A stretch of DNA of 23,353 nucleotides, from the NCBI GenBank assembly GCA_964444795.1, contig CAYUIQ010000145.1:1-23353 (forward strand). Direction: 5' to 3'. The stretch comes from JABMRP01 sp964444795 (GTDB lineage: Bacteria > Planctomycetota > Planctomycetia > Pirellulales > Thermoguttaceae). Shown here one piece after another: positions 8,423-16,910 of this stretch. The stretch's first letter is position 1; each line of letters opens with the position of its first letter. A program made the translations under genes and the position numbers. Below the pieces are notes generated by a model that saw nothing but the letters and a program-made list of their open reading frames with translations, searched no databases and was not told the origin of the DNA.

Positions 8423-9322
8423 TTAGCGGTAGTTGCGTTCCAGCCGGTTGCTGAGATATCGGGCCAGCACGGCATCGAGCGGTTGGCTCGTGCGAATCAA
8501 ATCGTAATCGACATTCTGCCGGGCACATCCCCGGCGCACCTCACTGAGGAATTCTCCCAACGCTTCCAGATATCCCTGCCGTAGCGCGCGGGGATTGCAG
8601 CTCAGGCGATCGGGGACCTCCAGACCCTCGAAACGCGTTGGGCCGCTAAACGGAAAATCGAGCTCATCGTCGTCCATGACATGGAAGACCATCACATCGT
8701 GGCCACGGCTGCGGAGCAACTCCAAGCCTTTGAACAGTCCGGGACGATCGACCAACAGGTCGGAGACCAGAACTACCATCCCGCGCCGCGGATAGCCCTC
8801 CGCCACGCGACGGAGGATCGCAAGCATGTCGGTCTTGTCCTTCGGCTCGCTGATATCCAGCGCCTGCACGACCGACTGCAAGTGGTTGCGCTTGGTGCGT
8901 TGGGGAACCGACATCCGCGGGGCCACGTCAAACGACACACATCCCACGGCGTCCTGCTGGCGCAACAGCAAGTAGGCCAGGCTGACGGCGATCGTGCAGG
9001 CATATTCGTACTTATCCATCGCCTGCGAACCGTACCGCATGCTGGCCGACACGTCGACGGCCAGCGTACAGCGGAGGTTGGTGTCTTCCTCGTACTGTTT
9101 GACGTAATAGCGATCCTGCTTGGCCCAGACCTTCCAATCGACGTTGCGCAGATCGTCGCCGACGGTGTATTCCCGGTGCTGCACGAACTCGACGGAGTGG
9201 CCGAAGTACGGGCTGCGATGTCGTCCGGAGAGAAACCCCTCGACGATATGGCGCGCGCGCAGATCGAGCCGGGCAATCCGCCGGATCGCCTCAGGATGCG
9301 AAAATCTCTTGGAATCGGGCAT
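8423..9322 (-). CDS. DUF58 domain protein (short cytosolic type)
   Basis: 299 residues with no membrane segment, so this is the short form of the family. The DUF58 core motif REYTVGDDLRNVDWKVWAK is at about 50-68, and a VWA-like fold follows with an intact MIDAS signature DVSAS (D90, S92, S94). The start codon lies 32 nt inside the end of the moxR gene, and no strong Shine-Dalgarno is seen, so translational coupling is likely. In known MoxR operons the DUF58 protein is the conserved neighbour of the ATPase. It is probably an adaptor between the AAA+ ring and the membrane VWA proteins (inference from family context). Confidence 0.93.
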   Translation of the reverse strand: MPDSKRFSHPEAIRRIARLDLRARHIVEGFLSGRHRSPYFGHSVEFVQHREYTVGDDLRNVDWKVWAKQDRYYVKQYEEDTNLRCTLAVDVSASMRYGSQAMDKYEYACTIAVSLAYLLLRQQDAVGCVSFDVAPRMSVPQRTKRNHLQSVVQALDISEPKDKTDMLAILRRVAEGYPRRGMVVLVSDLLVDRPGLFKGLELLRSRGHDVMVFHVMDDDELDFPFSGPTRFEGLEVPDRLSCNPRALRQGYLEALGEFLSEVRRGCARQNVDYDLIRTSQPLDAVLARYLSNRLERNYR

Positions 9323-10349
9323 CGCTGGTCAATTCATCTTCTTTGGAGGGGGTAACGGCGATCAGCCGCGAGATCACGTCGTCGGCGGTGACACCTTCGC
9401 TCTCGGCCGCGAAGTTGACTACCAGACGATGCCGCAACACGGGCGCGGCCAACGCCTGGATATCCGCGCAGGTGACGTGGGTCCGCCCGTGCAACAGGGC
9501 CCGGGCTTTGGCGCCCAGCACCAGGTATTGCACCGCACGGGGACCGGCGCCCCAACTGAGCATCTCGCCGACGAAGTCGGGCACGCCCGGCTCGCCAACG
9601 CGTGTCTGCCGGACCAGCGACAAAGTGAAGCGAATCACATGGTCGGTCACGGGAACCTCACGCACGATCCGTTGCAGCTCGACGATCTCCTCGCCGGTGA
9701 GCACCGGCTCGACCGCGTCGATCGCCGTGGTGGTCGTTCGCCGGGCCACCTCGAATTCTTCGTCGAAGGAGGGATACTCGACGAACACCTTGAACATGAA
9801 GCGATCCTGCTGCGCCTCGGGCAGCGGATAGGTCCCTTCCTGTTCGATCGGGTTCTGCGTGGCCAGGACGAAGAACGGATCGGCCAGTTGATGCCGCACG
9901 CGGCCCACCGTCGCCTGGCGCTCCTGCATCGCTTCGAGCAGAGCGGCTTGGGTTTTCGGCGGCGTGCGGTTGATTTCGTCGGCGAGGATCACGTGCGAAA
10001 AGAGCGGCCCCTCGAGGAAACGGAACTCGCGGTTGCCGGTCGACCGGTTCTCTTCGATGATCTCGGTACCGGTGATGTCGGCCGGCATCAGGTCGGGGGT
10101 GAATTGGATGCGGCTGAAACTCAGATTCAACGTCCGGCTCAGCGTGCTGATCATCAAGGTTTTGGCCAGCCCGGGCACGCCCTCCAAAAGGCAATGTCCC
10201 CGGCTGAAGAGGCTGATCAACAACTGCTCGATGACATCCTTCTGCCCGACGATCACCTGGCCCAATTGGTCCATGATCTTCTCTCGGGCACCTTGAAGTT
10301 TGTCGATGGCTGCCGAATCATCAGGACTGAGAATGATCGGTTCACTCAT
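9291..10349 (-). CDS. MoxR-family AAA+ ATPase
   Basis: 352 residues, typical for MoxR. Walker A is GVPGLAKT (57-64), Walker B is ILADEINR (121-128), and the sensor-1 region is ATQNP (163-167) followed by EQEGTYPLPEAQQDRF. All key ATPase residues are present. The start at 10349 has AAGGAA on the minus strand six bases before the ATG. MoxR ATPases act as chaperone-like remodelling machines, often for metal-cofactor insertion or assembly of VWA-bearing complexes. Here the gene overlaps the DUF58 gene and heads the batA-like, VWA and DUF4175-like genes. The substrate is unknown. Confidence 0.96.
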   Translation of the reverse strand: MSEPIILSPDDSAAIDKLQGAREKIMDQLGQVIVGQKDVIEQLLISLFSRGHCLLEGVPGLAKTLMISTLSRTLNLSFSRIQFTPDLMPADITGTEIIEENRSTGNREFRFLEGPLFSHVILADEINRTPPKTQAALLEAMQERQATVGRVRHQLADPFFVLATQNPIEQEGTYPLPEAQQDRFMFKVFVEYPSFDEEFEVARRTTTTAIDAVEPVLTGEEIVELQRIVREVPVTDHVIRFTLSLVRQTRVGEPGVPDFVGEMLSWGAGPRAVQYLVLGAKARALLHGRTHVTCADIQALAAPVLRHRLVVNFAAESEGVTADDVISRLIAVTPSKEDELTSDARFQEIFAS

Positions 10350-10385
10350 GCTGTATTCCTTGGTGGCGGTTGTCTTACGGCGAGG

Positions 10386-11408
10386 CTAGCGCTGGTAGAT
10401 CGGCAGCGCGGCGTTTTCCAATTGAAGAATAGTCAGATTGATCGACGTCGTATAAACTTCCCCGATGTAACCCTGGCTCCACGATCCCTCGGGTCCGATT
10501 TCCTTGAGCAAGCGTATCTGGATCTCATTCCGATAGTCGTCCCAACTCTTTCCCCCCTCGCGGTAGAGGACCTGGGAGTAGTAATAGTGGGCGTAGTGCC
10601 AGTGGCCGAAGCCGTGGCTCGATATGTTCGCCAGATTTTTTTTGCAGTAGCTGAGCAGCTTGGGAACGTAGTCGTCGTCGTATTCCCCGGCGTTGAACAG
10701 GCAGGCGATGGCCGCGGCGCTGATCGCCGGCCGGGCGCCGCCGCCCTTGGAACTGTATTGCACACCACCGTCGGGTAGCGTACATTTGCGGATGTAGGCG
10801 ACCGCCTTGTCGATAATCTCCCGGGGGACTGGAATCCCGGCGTTGCGACAACTGCGGAGTCCTTGCACCTGAGTGATCGTGGTGGAGCCTTCATCAAACC
10901 CGTGACCGTCCTTGGCGCTGACGTATCCCCACCCGCCAGCCTCCGTCTGAGCGCGGCCGGTAAACACCACCGCCCGGGTCAACACGTCGACCAGTTCCCT
11001 GCGGCGGTAGATATCCTCTTCCTCACCCAACACCTGCGAGAGAAAGAGCATGGAGAACCCGTGCCCGTAGGTATAGCGGTCGTCGTTACTCGTGCCGATC
11101 AGGCCGTTGGTCCGGCTGCGTTGGGTCAGGTAGCTTACGGCCCGGACAATCTGCTTCCGGTATTTTCCCTGCGTCGTGGTGGAGCCCTCGGCAAGCAAGG
11201 CCATTCCGGCCAGGGCGGTCATGGCGGTGGGGTAGCGTCCGCCCTTGGCCGACCACCCGCCACTGCGCGTTTGCCGGCTGGCCAACCAGTCGAGTCCCCG
11301 CGTCACGGCGCGGCGAACCTCTTTCTGGTCGGGTTTCGCCGCGGTGCTGGCGCTCGGAGATACCAGAGCGGCTCCCAGGGCGACGATAAGTATCCATGTG
11401 TATTTCAT
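10386..11408 (-). CDS. Secreted alpha/alpha-toroid protein (prenyltransferase/squalene-oxidase repeat type)
   Basis: 340 residues with a Sec signal peptide (1-24, ending ASTAA). Two clear QW-type motifs (Q-x3-G-x-W) occur: QTRSGGW at 46-52 and QTEAGGW at 154-160. Weaker repeats are DGGVQYSS (213-220) and EGSWSQGY (307-314). This is the repeat pattern of the six-hairpin alpha/alpha toroid of squalene-hopene cyclases and prenyltransferases. The catalytic DxDD of squalene-hopene cyclase is absent; DDD at 244-246 is not in that context. The size fits one toroid, half a triterpene cyclase. An exported binding or scaffold toroid is more likely than a cyclase (inference). AGGAGG (11419-11424) lies 10 nt before the ATG, and moxR follows after 36 nt. 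Confidence 0.9.
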   Translation of the reverse strand: MKYTWILIVALGAALVSPSASTAAKPDQKEVRRAVTRGLDWLASRQTRSGGWSAKGGRYPTAMTALAGMALLAEGSTTTQGKYRKQIVRAVSYLTQRSRTNGLIGTSNDDRYTYGHGFSMLFLSQVLGEEEDIYRRRELVDVLTRAVVFTGRAQTEAGGWGYVSAKDGHGFDEGSTTITQVQGLRSCRNAGIPVPREIIDKAVAYIRKCTLPDGGVQYSSKGGGARPAISAAAIACLFNAGEYDDDYVPKLLSYCKKNLANISSHGFGHWHYAHYYYSQVLYREGGKSWDDYRNEIQIRLLKEIGPEGSWSQGYIGEVYTTSINLTILQLENAALPIYQR

Positions 11409-11573
11409 GCCAATTATTCCTCCTATCCATTCTAGCCTGCCGCCGAATCCGCATCCAGTATTTGCCCGGATTGGGCCAGGTTTTCCGTCATTCCAAGAAG
11501 ATCCAGGGGGAATTCCGGTTCTTTTCCGGAACTTTTCGGTTGCACGAGAGCCGTTCGCACAGGCCGCTTTCGG

Positions 11574-14500
11574 CTATCTTGCCTCTCGCTCTGGCTCCTT
11601 CGCGGTCTGGCCGCCGGCCGGCGGATCCGCGATTTTCTCTTCTTTCTCTTCCGCCGGTTGCTTGGGTTCCATGGCGGTCACGGGGATTCTCACTTCCAAT
11701 GGGTCGGCCGTCCCCCGCACCGCCTTGACGGCACCACGACCCAACGCGTTTTTCAGAGCCCGCAACGAGCCGGCCGAGTCACCGGACACTGTCTTCTCGG
11801 ATCCTTCTCGCGGCGCATCGGTAAACTCGATGTTGATGGTCTGGCTCTGGAGTTGAATCTCGACGAGGTTCTTCTCCGGATACCCGCGCAGCTCGAAGAC
11901 GCTGGTCGACGTCGCGTATTTCTGCGCAAACAGTTGCTCACCCGACCGCTTGTCGAGGCACCGAATGGCCACTTGGTACCGCCCGCGGTTGGTGACCTTG
12001 TCTCGCTCGTAGGCCTGGCAGGCGAAGGTGAGGATCGGAATCCGGGCGGGCTGATTGAGCAGCAAGTGTTGCCTTTCAATCTCCACCGGCTCGGGCCATA
12101 CCGATTTGCCTTGGGAGTCGAACATGTAGACGCGCCCGAAGTTGATCTGCTTGTGCGAAACGCCGGGCATCGGCTGCGTCGGCAGCGTGGCAACACCCTC
12201 TCGACGGGCATAGTGGACGATGACGACGAACTGGTCTCCGCTGGGCATCACGATAAGCTCGGAGACGTCCTCGATTTTCTCCTTTTCGAGTTTCGCGTCG
12301 ACCATCGTTTGGCCGTCGGGAAGCGAAACGAGAACCAAGCGTCCGTCCGGCTCCAGCACGCCCAGCGCCCGGTCTTCCGCCAGGCAGATCTTGGCGCCGG
12401 CGGCAAACTTGCGCGGCGGCCACACGTGGCGTTGCTCGCCGACGTCGTAGAGTTCGACCAGCAGATGGGAGCCTTCGGAGCGTTGCAGGAGAATCCGGGA
12501 TCCGAAGGTCGCCTTGCAGTACGCTTCAAACTGGAAGGGCGTGCTTTGGGCCAGTTCGCTGTCGCCTCCTTGGGCGAAATAGAAGTCCCGTCGATCGATA
12601 ATTTCGCCGTCGGCGGCGTCGATCACGATGAGCTTGTCCTTATCCGCCAACATTTTTCCCGTCGGCACGACGAAAACGTGGCGATCGTCGCCGAACAGTC
12701 GGCTACCCTCCGGGAGGCCGCGGCGGACCCATAGAACCGAACCGGTCACCGGGTCGACGGCCGTCAGGTCGGCGAATCGCTGGATGGCAATGTAGCCGTC
12801 GGTCACCGGCCCCAATTGCCCCATCACGCGCCCGTGGTACTGGGCCAACTGCATCTGCTGCAATCCCCAGGGCAGGTTGTTGGGGCCGATCGCGATTCGG
12901 TGCTGGTCCAACGTGTGGGCGGCGTCTTCCAGGAGGTTCTGGTTCCAGAGCAGACGAGGCGAACCGGCGGCATCGGTTCCCACCGTATCGACGGCCACGA
13001 TCCGGTGTCCCAGCGAGAAGACAGCCTGATGTCCATTGGTGCGAACTTGGGTCGAATTCCGCGAAAACCCCATCGGATAACGGTCGGGCGTGGCAAAGGA
13101 CACTTGCCAGAGGGGGTTCCCCAAGGGGTCGCTGGCAATAATCGTTCGCTGGCTCTGATCCGCCTCGAACCGCGTGTCGGCGAACACCGTGCCGCGGCTT
13201 CCCCGGTTGGGCAATGCGGTCCGACTGCGCCGCGTGATGCGTTGCTTCTCGGGCTTGTCGTACTTGACGACGACCGGCCCGGTCGGCCATGCGTGGTCGC
13301 CTTCGATCTTGCCTCCGAGGCCTTCGGCCCATTGGCTTCCGGTCTGGCCGCCACAATCCACTTCGGCCAGTTCTCCCGCCAGCAGCGGCAGGTAGTCGGC
13401 CGCTTCGGAGCTACGCTGGTTGCTGTCAAGCAAGCCAATCAACTGGGCCACCGCGGCGCCGGCACGCCGCGGATCGCCGCATTTCAGCTCACGCCGCAAA
13501 AGCAACTCGGCCTCCAAAAACTCCCCGCCGTCGGCCAGCCTTCCGGCGAGCCGCCGTCGCGCGTCACCGGCCACCGGCAAGTTGCCGTAGTACTGGAGGA
13601 ATCGTCGCAACGCCTCGGGCGAATTCGCCTCGTCGGCGGTGGCCAACTCCGCGGTGATCGCCCGATCAATGGCCGTCTTTTGCTCGGCCGGCGCCGCCTC
13701 GCGCAACGCGGCCAGCCGGCCCCCAACCCAACGATCGCGACGTACCGCATGGGCCGTGCTGAGTTGCTCCAGTTGCTGGCGATCAGAATCCAATGCGATC
13801 AGTTGGTTGTAGTAGGAGAAGGCCTCGCCCCAGCGGCCGGCTTCGTGCCATCCGACAGCCATCCGGCGCAGAAACGCCGCTTCATCTCGCGGATCGTCGA
13901 CCAGCGCGCGAATCTCGTCGCCCCGGTCGCTATGGGTCGCAAAATCCTTGCCCAGACCGTCCATCAGCGCGTGCAACAGCAATTTCCGGGTACGCGGGTC
14001 GGGCTCCAGGCCGACGGACTTGCGCAAGCTGGCGATCGCTTCGGAGTGCCGGCCTTCGTCCAGCAGCACTTCACCCTGCAGGGCAAGTGCGGGAGGATCG
14101 TCGGGATGCTCGGCGAGCCGCTGGCGGACCTGTTGGCGGACGAAGTCCAACTGATAGTAGGCATCGAGCCGGTCGACTTCCTGCGAAATCACCCAGCCCT
14201 TATGGCAAATCAGATTTCCCGGCGAACCGGACTGATGGGTCTTGGAGACGTTCTCGCATCGCCCGCTAACGACGTCGATCGTGGCCAACTCCGATGTCGT
14301 TAGCGGAACATAGTATTGGTCGTCGGCAAGAAATCCGCGGCCGCTGGGCATCGCTTCGCCCGGAAGTTTCACGGGGCCGTCTTTCCAGGCCGGTTTGCCG
14401 TCGGCCAGCCCCAGCGCGCTGAGTTCCCCTTTTCCCACGAGAACGACTCGGTCGCGATGGACGCAGGCGACGTAGAGATTCGCGCCCCGGGGCGCGGTCC

Positions 14501-16391
14501 AGAGTTCCTTGCCGTCGAGCAGATTCAAGCAATACAGAACGGAGGCATCGACCGGCGTGAGGAGCACGCGGCCGCCGGAAACGGTCACGCTGTTGTCGAC
14601 CCACTGGTCGGTCGTACGTGAGGACGACGTGCCGGTTGGCCGCCGGATGGGTATCCCGGGGCGCGCGACCGCGCTGCCGCGGGGGTACTGGTAGCCCCAG
14701 ACCAACGAACGCGTGGTCAGATCGATCGCCACCACGGCACCGACCGGTGTGGGGCAAACCAAAATGCCGTCGGCGTAGGAGGGCGACACGCCGGCGGTGC
14801 GCCAGTGCCCCGAGTTGTAGCGAAATTCGGCGGGGTCCAACTCGGCCAATTGTTGTTCCCAGGCGAGTTTGCCCGTCTCCGCGTCGAGTACCAGCAGCCG
14901 AATCTCCGCCTCGATCTTGGCCAATACGTACAACTGGCCCATCAACGGAAGCGGCGGCCCGAGGAAGAACGTATCGGCCAGAGGCAGCCCGAATTGCCCG
15001 TCCGATCCACCCACTTCCCACTGCAATTTGCCCGAGCGGATATCGTGGGCGGTCAGCCGGTTGTAGGGGCGCGAGACCGACTGTCCCGTCATCCGCTGAT
15101 TGTTGATAATGATCGTCCGCGTGCTCGTCTTGCTGGTGGTCTGCGCCAGGTCCTCGATGGCGAATACCAGCCGCCCGTCGCTGCTGAGCGAACCGTACGT
15201 CCGGTCCTGCCACATGCGCAGCCGCAACGTATTGATCAGTTGCATGGAATTGCGCTGCTGCGACGTGTCCGCTGCCAGCAGCGCTTCCAGCGGATCGTCG
15301 ACCGGGACCTCCCAGAGACGCTTTCCGGTCGGCAATTCGACGGCCAGGAGATTCTTCGTGGTACGCATCAGTACGATGTCGCCGACGGCCAGCGGATGAA
15401 TTCCCGGCAAGGTCGGGATCCGATGCTCCTGGCGAATGCGCCGGTGTTTCCGCAGAATGACTTCGACCAGCGGGTTGTCACTGGTGGGCACTCGCCATCG
15501 CATACTCAACAGGGGCGGGCCGCCGGCGCTGGCGGCGTTACGGGCCACGTCGCCGCGAAACAGGGCCCATTGCGAGGCCGCCGCCGGGGCAAAGACCGGT
15601 TGCGGACCGATGGCGCCCTCCAGCCACTCAACGGGGCCTTGGTCCAAGTCCGCTGGGTCGGCCGACTCGAACCACGCAATTTCCTTCCCGCCGATCCGCA
15701 GCGGCTTATTACCCATCCGGCTTCGCAGCAATAAAAGCGTTTGCCTCGCCTCGTCCGTCATCCCGGCGCGAACCCACGCCACGGCCATCGCCAGCGACAA
15801 CGTCGGCTCCAGCGAGTCGGCCTCCGGCAAGGATTCCCGCAAGCGTCCGAGAGTCAACGCCGCGGCCAGCGGTCGCCCGTGATCGAGATGGTGCAATCCC
15901 AGAAGCATCGTCGCTTCGTAGCCGGCGTGCGTGTGAAAAAAACGTCGCGACACTTCCGCCAAGCGGGCTGGGTCGCCCGCGCCCGCTGCTTCGGCCAACA
16001 GTTGCTTTGCCCGGGTGCCACACTGGAGTTCGTAGAGCTCGCGGCCCTTGCGGGGCATCTCGCCGATCAAACGCCGCGCCTCCGCCTTGAGGCTGCGGTG
16101 GATCTGTTTGTCGCGGTCGGGCTGAAAGAGGTAGTCCTCCGGCGCCTCGACAATGGCGTCGAGAAGCCGAACCGCCTCGCCGTATTTCCCTTCTTCCACA
16201 AGCTGCTGGGCACCCAGAAGCCAACGCAACGTGGTGCGGTCGGGCCGGACGAATACGTTGGGGATGCCCGGATCATCGTCCGCCTGAGCCATGCAACGGG
16301 CCGGCAGCGACACAACCGCCAACCATGCGACGATGATCGTCACCAACCACGCAAACACGCGGTATCGCGGATTCCTGCTCCCTGAATCCAT
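11574..16391 (-). CDS. Exported protein with two PQQ-type beta-propeller regions and TPR-like helices
   Basis: 1605 residues from the ATG at 16389-16391. I prefer this start because GGGAGA precedes it by 9 nt and a good signal peptide follows (hydrophobic core FAWLVTIIVAWLAVVSL, cleavage near CMAQA). The open frame extends upstream to a GTG at 16478, without these signs. Layout: helical TPR-like repeats (about 45-240), propeller 1 (about 265-745), TPR-like helices (about 745-1020), propeller 2 (about 1030-1550), and a low-complexity Lys/Glu/Pro tail. Propeller blades show the tryptophan-docking pattern, for example LDAETGKLAW, AHDIRSGKLQW and VDPVTGSVLW. Quinoprotein dehydrogenase active-site residues are not evident, so BamB-like scaffolding is more likely than catalysis (inference). 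It ends 165 nt before the toroid gene. Confidence 0.9.
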   Translation of the reverse strand: MDSGSRNPRYRVFAWLVTIIVAWLAVVSLPARCMAQADDDPGIPNVFVRPDRTTLRWLLGAQQLVEEGKYGEAVRLLDAIVEAPEDYLFQPDRDKQIHRSLKAEARRLIGEMPRKGRELYELQCGTRAKQLLAEAAGAGDPARLAEVSRRFFHTHAGYEATMLLGLHHLDHGRPLAAALTLGRLRESLPEADSLEPTLSLAMAVAWVRAGMTDEARQTLLLLRSRMGNKPLRIGGKEIAWFESADPADLDQGPVEWLEGAIGPQPVFAPAAASQWALFRGDVARNAASAGGPPLLSMRWRVPTSDNPLVEVILRKHRRIRQEHRIPTLPGIHPLAVGDIVLMRTTKNLLAVELPTGKRLWEVPVDDPLEALLAADTSQQRNSMQLINTLRLRMWQDRTYGSLSSDGRLVFAIEDLAQTTSKTSTRTIIINNQRMTGQSVSRPYNRLTAHDIRSGKLQWEVGGSDGQFGLPLADTFFLGPPLPLMGQLYVLAKIEAEIRLLVLDAETGKLAWEQQLAELDPAEFRYNSGHWRTAGVSPSYADGILVCPTPVGAVVAIDLTTRSLVWGYQYPRGSAVARPGIPIRRPTGTSSSRTTDQWVDNSVTVSGGRVLLTPVDASVLYCLNLLDGKELWTAPRGANLYVACVHRDRVVLVGKGELSALGLADGKPAWKDGPVKLPGEAMPSGRGFLADDQYYVPLTTSELATIDVVSGRCENVSKTHQSGSPGNLICHKGWVISQEVDRLDAYYQLDFVRQQVRQRLAEHPDDPPALALQGEVLLDEGRHSEAIASLRKSVGLEPDPRTRKLLLHALMDGLGKDFATHSDRGDEIRALVDDPRDEAAFLRRMAVGWHEAGRWGEAFSYYNQLIALDSDRQQLEQLSTAHAVRRDRWVGGRLAALREAAPAEQKTAIDRAITAELATADEANSPEALRRFLQYYGNLPVAGDARRRLAGRLADGGEFLEAELLLRRELKCGDPRRAGAAVAQLIGLLDSNQRSSEAADYLPLLAGELAEVDCGGQTGSQWAEGLGGKIEGDHAWPTGPVVVKYDKPEKQRITRRSRTALPNRGSRGTVFADTRFEADQSQRTIIASDPLGNPLWQVSFATPDRYPMGFSRNSTQVRTNGHQAVFSLGHRIVAVDTVGTDAAGSPRLLWNQNLLEDAAHTLDQHRIAIGPNNLPWGLQQMQLAQYHGRVMGQLGPVTDGYIAIQRFADLTAVDPVTGSVLWVRRGLPEGSRLFGDDRHVFVVPTGKMLADKDKLIVIDAADGEIIDRRDFYFAQGGDSELAQSTPFQFEAYCKATFGSRILLQRSEGSHLLVELYDVGEQRHVWPPRKFAAGAKICLAEDRALGVLEPDGRLVLVSLPDGQTMVDAKLEKEKIEDVSELIVMPSGDQFVVIVHYARREGVATLPTQPMPGVSHKQINFGRVYMFDSQGKSVWPEPVEIERQHLLLNQPARIPILTFACQAYERDKVTNRGRYQVAIRCLDKRSGEQLFAQKYATSTSVFELRGYPEKNLVEIQLQSQTINIEFTDAPREGSEKTVSGDSAGSLRALKNALGRGAVKAVRGTADPLEVRIPVTAMEPKQPAEEKEEKIADPPAGGQTAKEPEREAR

Positions 16392-16400
16392 CGTCTTGAC

Positions 16401-16406
16401 TCTCCC
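16401..16406 (-). promoter_or_regulatory. Shine-Dalgarno deciding the start of the propeller gene
   Basis: GGGAGA on the minus strand, nine bases before the ATG at 16389-16391. The upstream in-frame GTG at 16476-16478 would add 29 residues in front of the signal peptide and is less likely. Confidence 0.55.
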
Positions 16407-16507
16407 GATAAGGCTTGTGGCGGCGAAAGGGAACACGCGGCGCCGGGACAAGGCGAGAAGCCCCGTCGCTGCGCACACCTTCCTCTATCGCGCTTCGGCG
16501 TTATTCA

Positions 16508-16838
16508 CTTAGAAGGTTACCGCTAGGGAAAAGTTCTTTCGATTCCACGCCTGCCGCGAAAATAATCTCGCGGCTCCGGCGGTTTCCTTCGCTCGGTTCG
16601 GGTCACGTTGGCCCCAAGAGGCTACTCTTGCGAAAACATAACCTTTTACCACATCAAATCTTAGAAGATTTCTTGGCCCGGGGCAAGAAGCGTCCGCCGG
16701 CGGCCTGTTTTGGGCTGGGGATCGGCTTGAGGCCTAGTCCCGCAGCGTCATGCCGGCCCACCCGACTGAAGCTCTCGCTTTTCCTCGCTCCCGCGTTTCG
16801 CTGTAGGAGCGCAGGGCCTGAGCGACTTGCCTTAGAAG
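16508..16838. repeat. Three dispersed copies of CTTAGAAG
   Basis: CTTAGAAG occurs at 16508-16515, 16660-16667 and 16831-16838, each in the same orientation, all inside the gene-free region. The middle copy is the centre of a longer dyad, AAATCTT-AG-AAGATTT (16656-16671). The repeat could be an operator-type site or chance. Confidence 0.4.
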
Positions 16839-16910
16839 ACCCTAAACCACTTCCACACAACAGGTTGCGTTGACACCAGCCTGACCGGAAAGCTACGCAT
16901 GGATCGCCCC

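Larger units (their letters stand above)
16392..16910. other. Gene-free region of about 520 nt with hairpins and a repeated octamer
   Basis: No convincing reading frame exists here; open stretches on the plus strand translate to Arg/Leu/Pro-rich sequence without family resemblance. Structure seen: GCCGCGA/TCGCGGC hairpin (16553-16559 with 16568-16574), CAAGAG/CTCTTG hairpin with a 4-nt loop (16615-16630), CGCTCC/GGAGCG arms (16786-16791 with 16806-16811), and an AT-rich near-palindrome (16656-16671). It lies between the lipoprotein stop and the propeller-protein start, so it should hold the promoter of the large left-hand cluster and a long 5' leader. I could not pick a convincing promoter. 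Confidence 0.6.

Noticed and set aside
10863..11435. Long plus-strand open frames opposite the minus-strand genes, here and elsewhere
   Set aside because: They mirror well-supported minus-strand genes, have Arg/Pro/Ser-rich or His/Gln-rich translations, and match no family.
11429..11457. Possible promoter of the toroid gene (TAGAAT with TGGATG, 17 nt apart)
   Set aside because: The -10 is good but the -35 matches at only three positions, and the predicted leader would start within or next to the Shine-Dalgarno.
11474..11490. Sigma54-like CTGGCC...GGGCA on the minus strand
   Set aside because: Spacing of GG and GC is right, but several consensus bases differ; too weak to call.
11513..11531. 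TTCCGG/CCGGAA hairpin downstream of the propeller gene
   Set aside because: Six-base stem and no T-tract on the minus strand; not a convincing terminator.
11574..16391. PQQ-dependent dehydrogenase
   Set aside because: Blade motifs are present, but I see no quinoprotein catalytic signature, and two propellers with TPR-like helices fit a scaffold better.
16415..16873. 152-codon plus-strand open frame in the gene-free region
   Set aside because: Arg/Leu/Pro-rich, no ribosome binding site, no recognisable domain; it fits the translation of non-coding GC-rich DNA.
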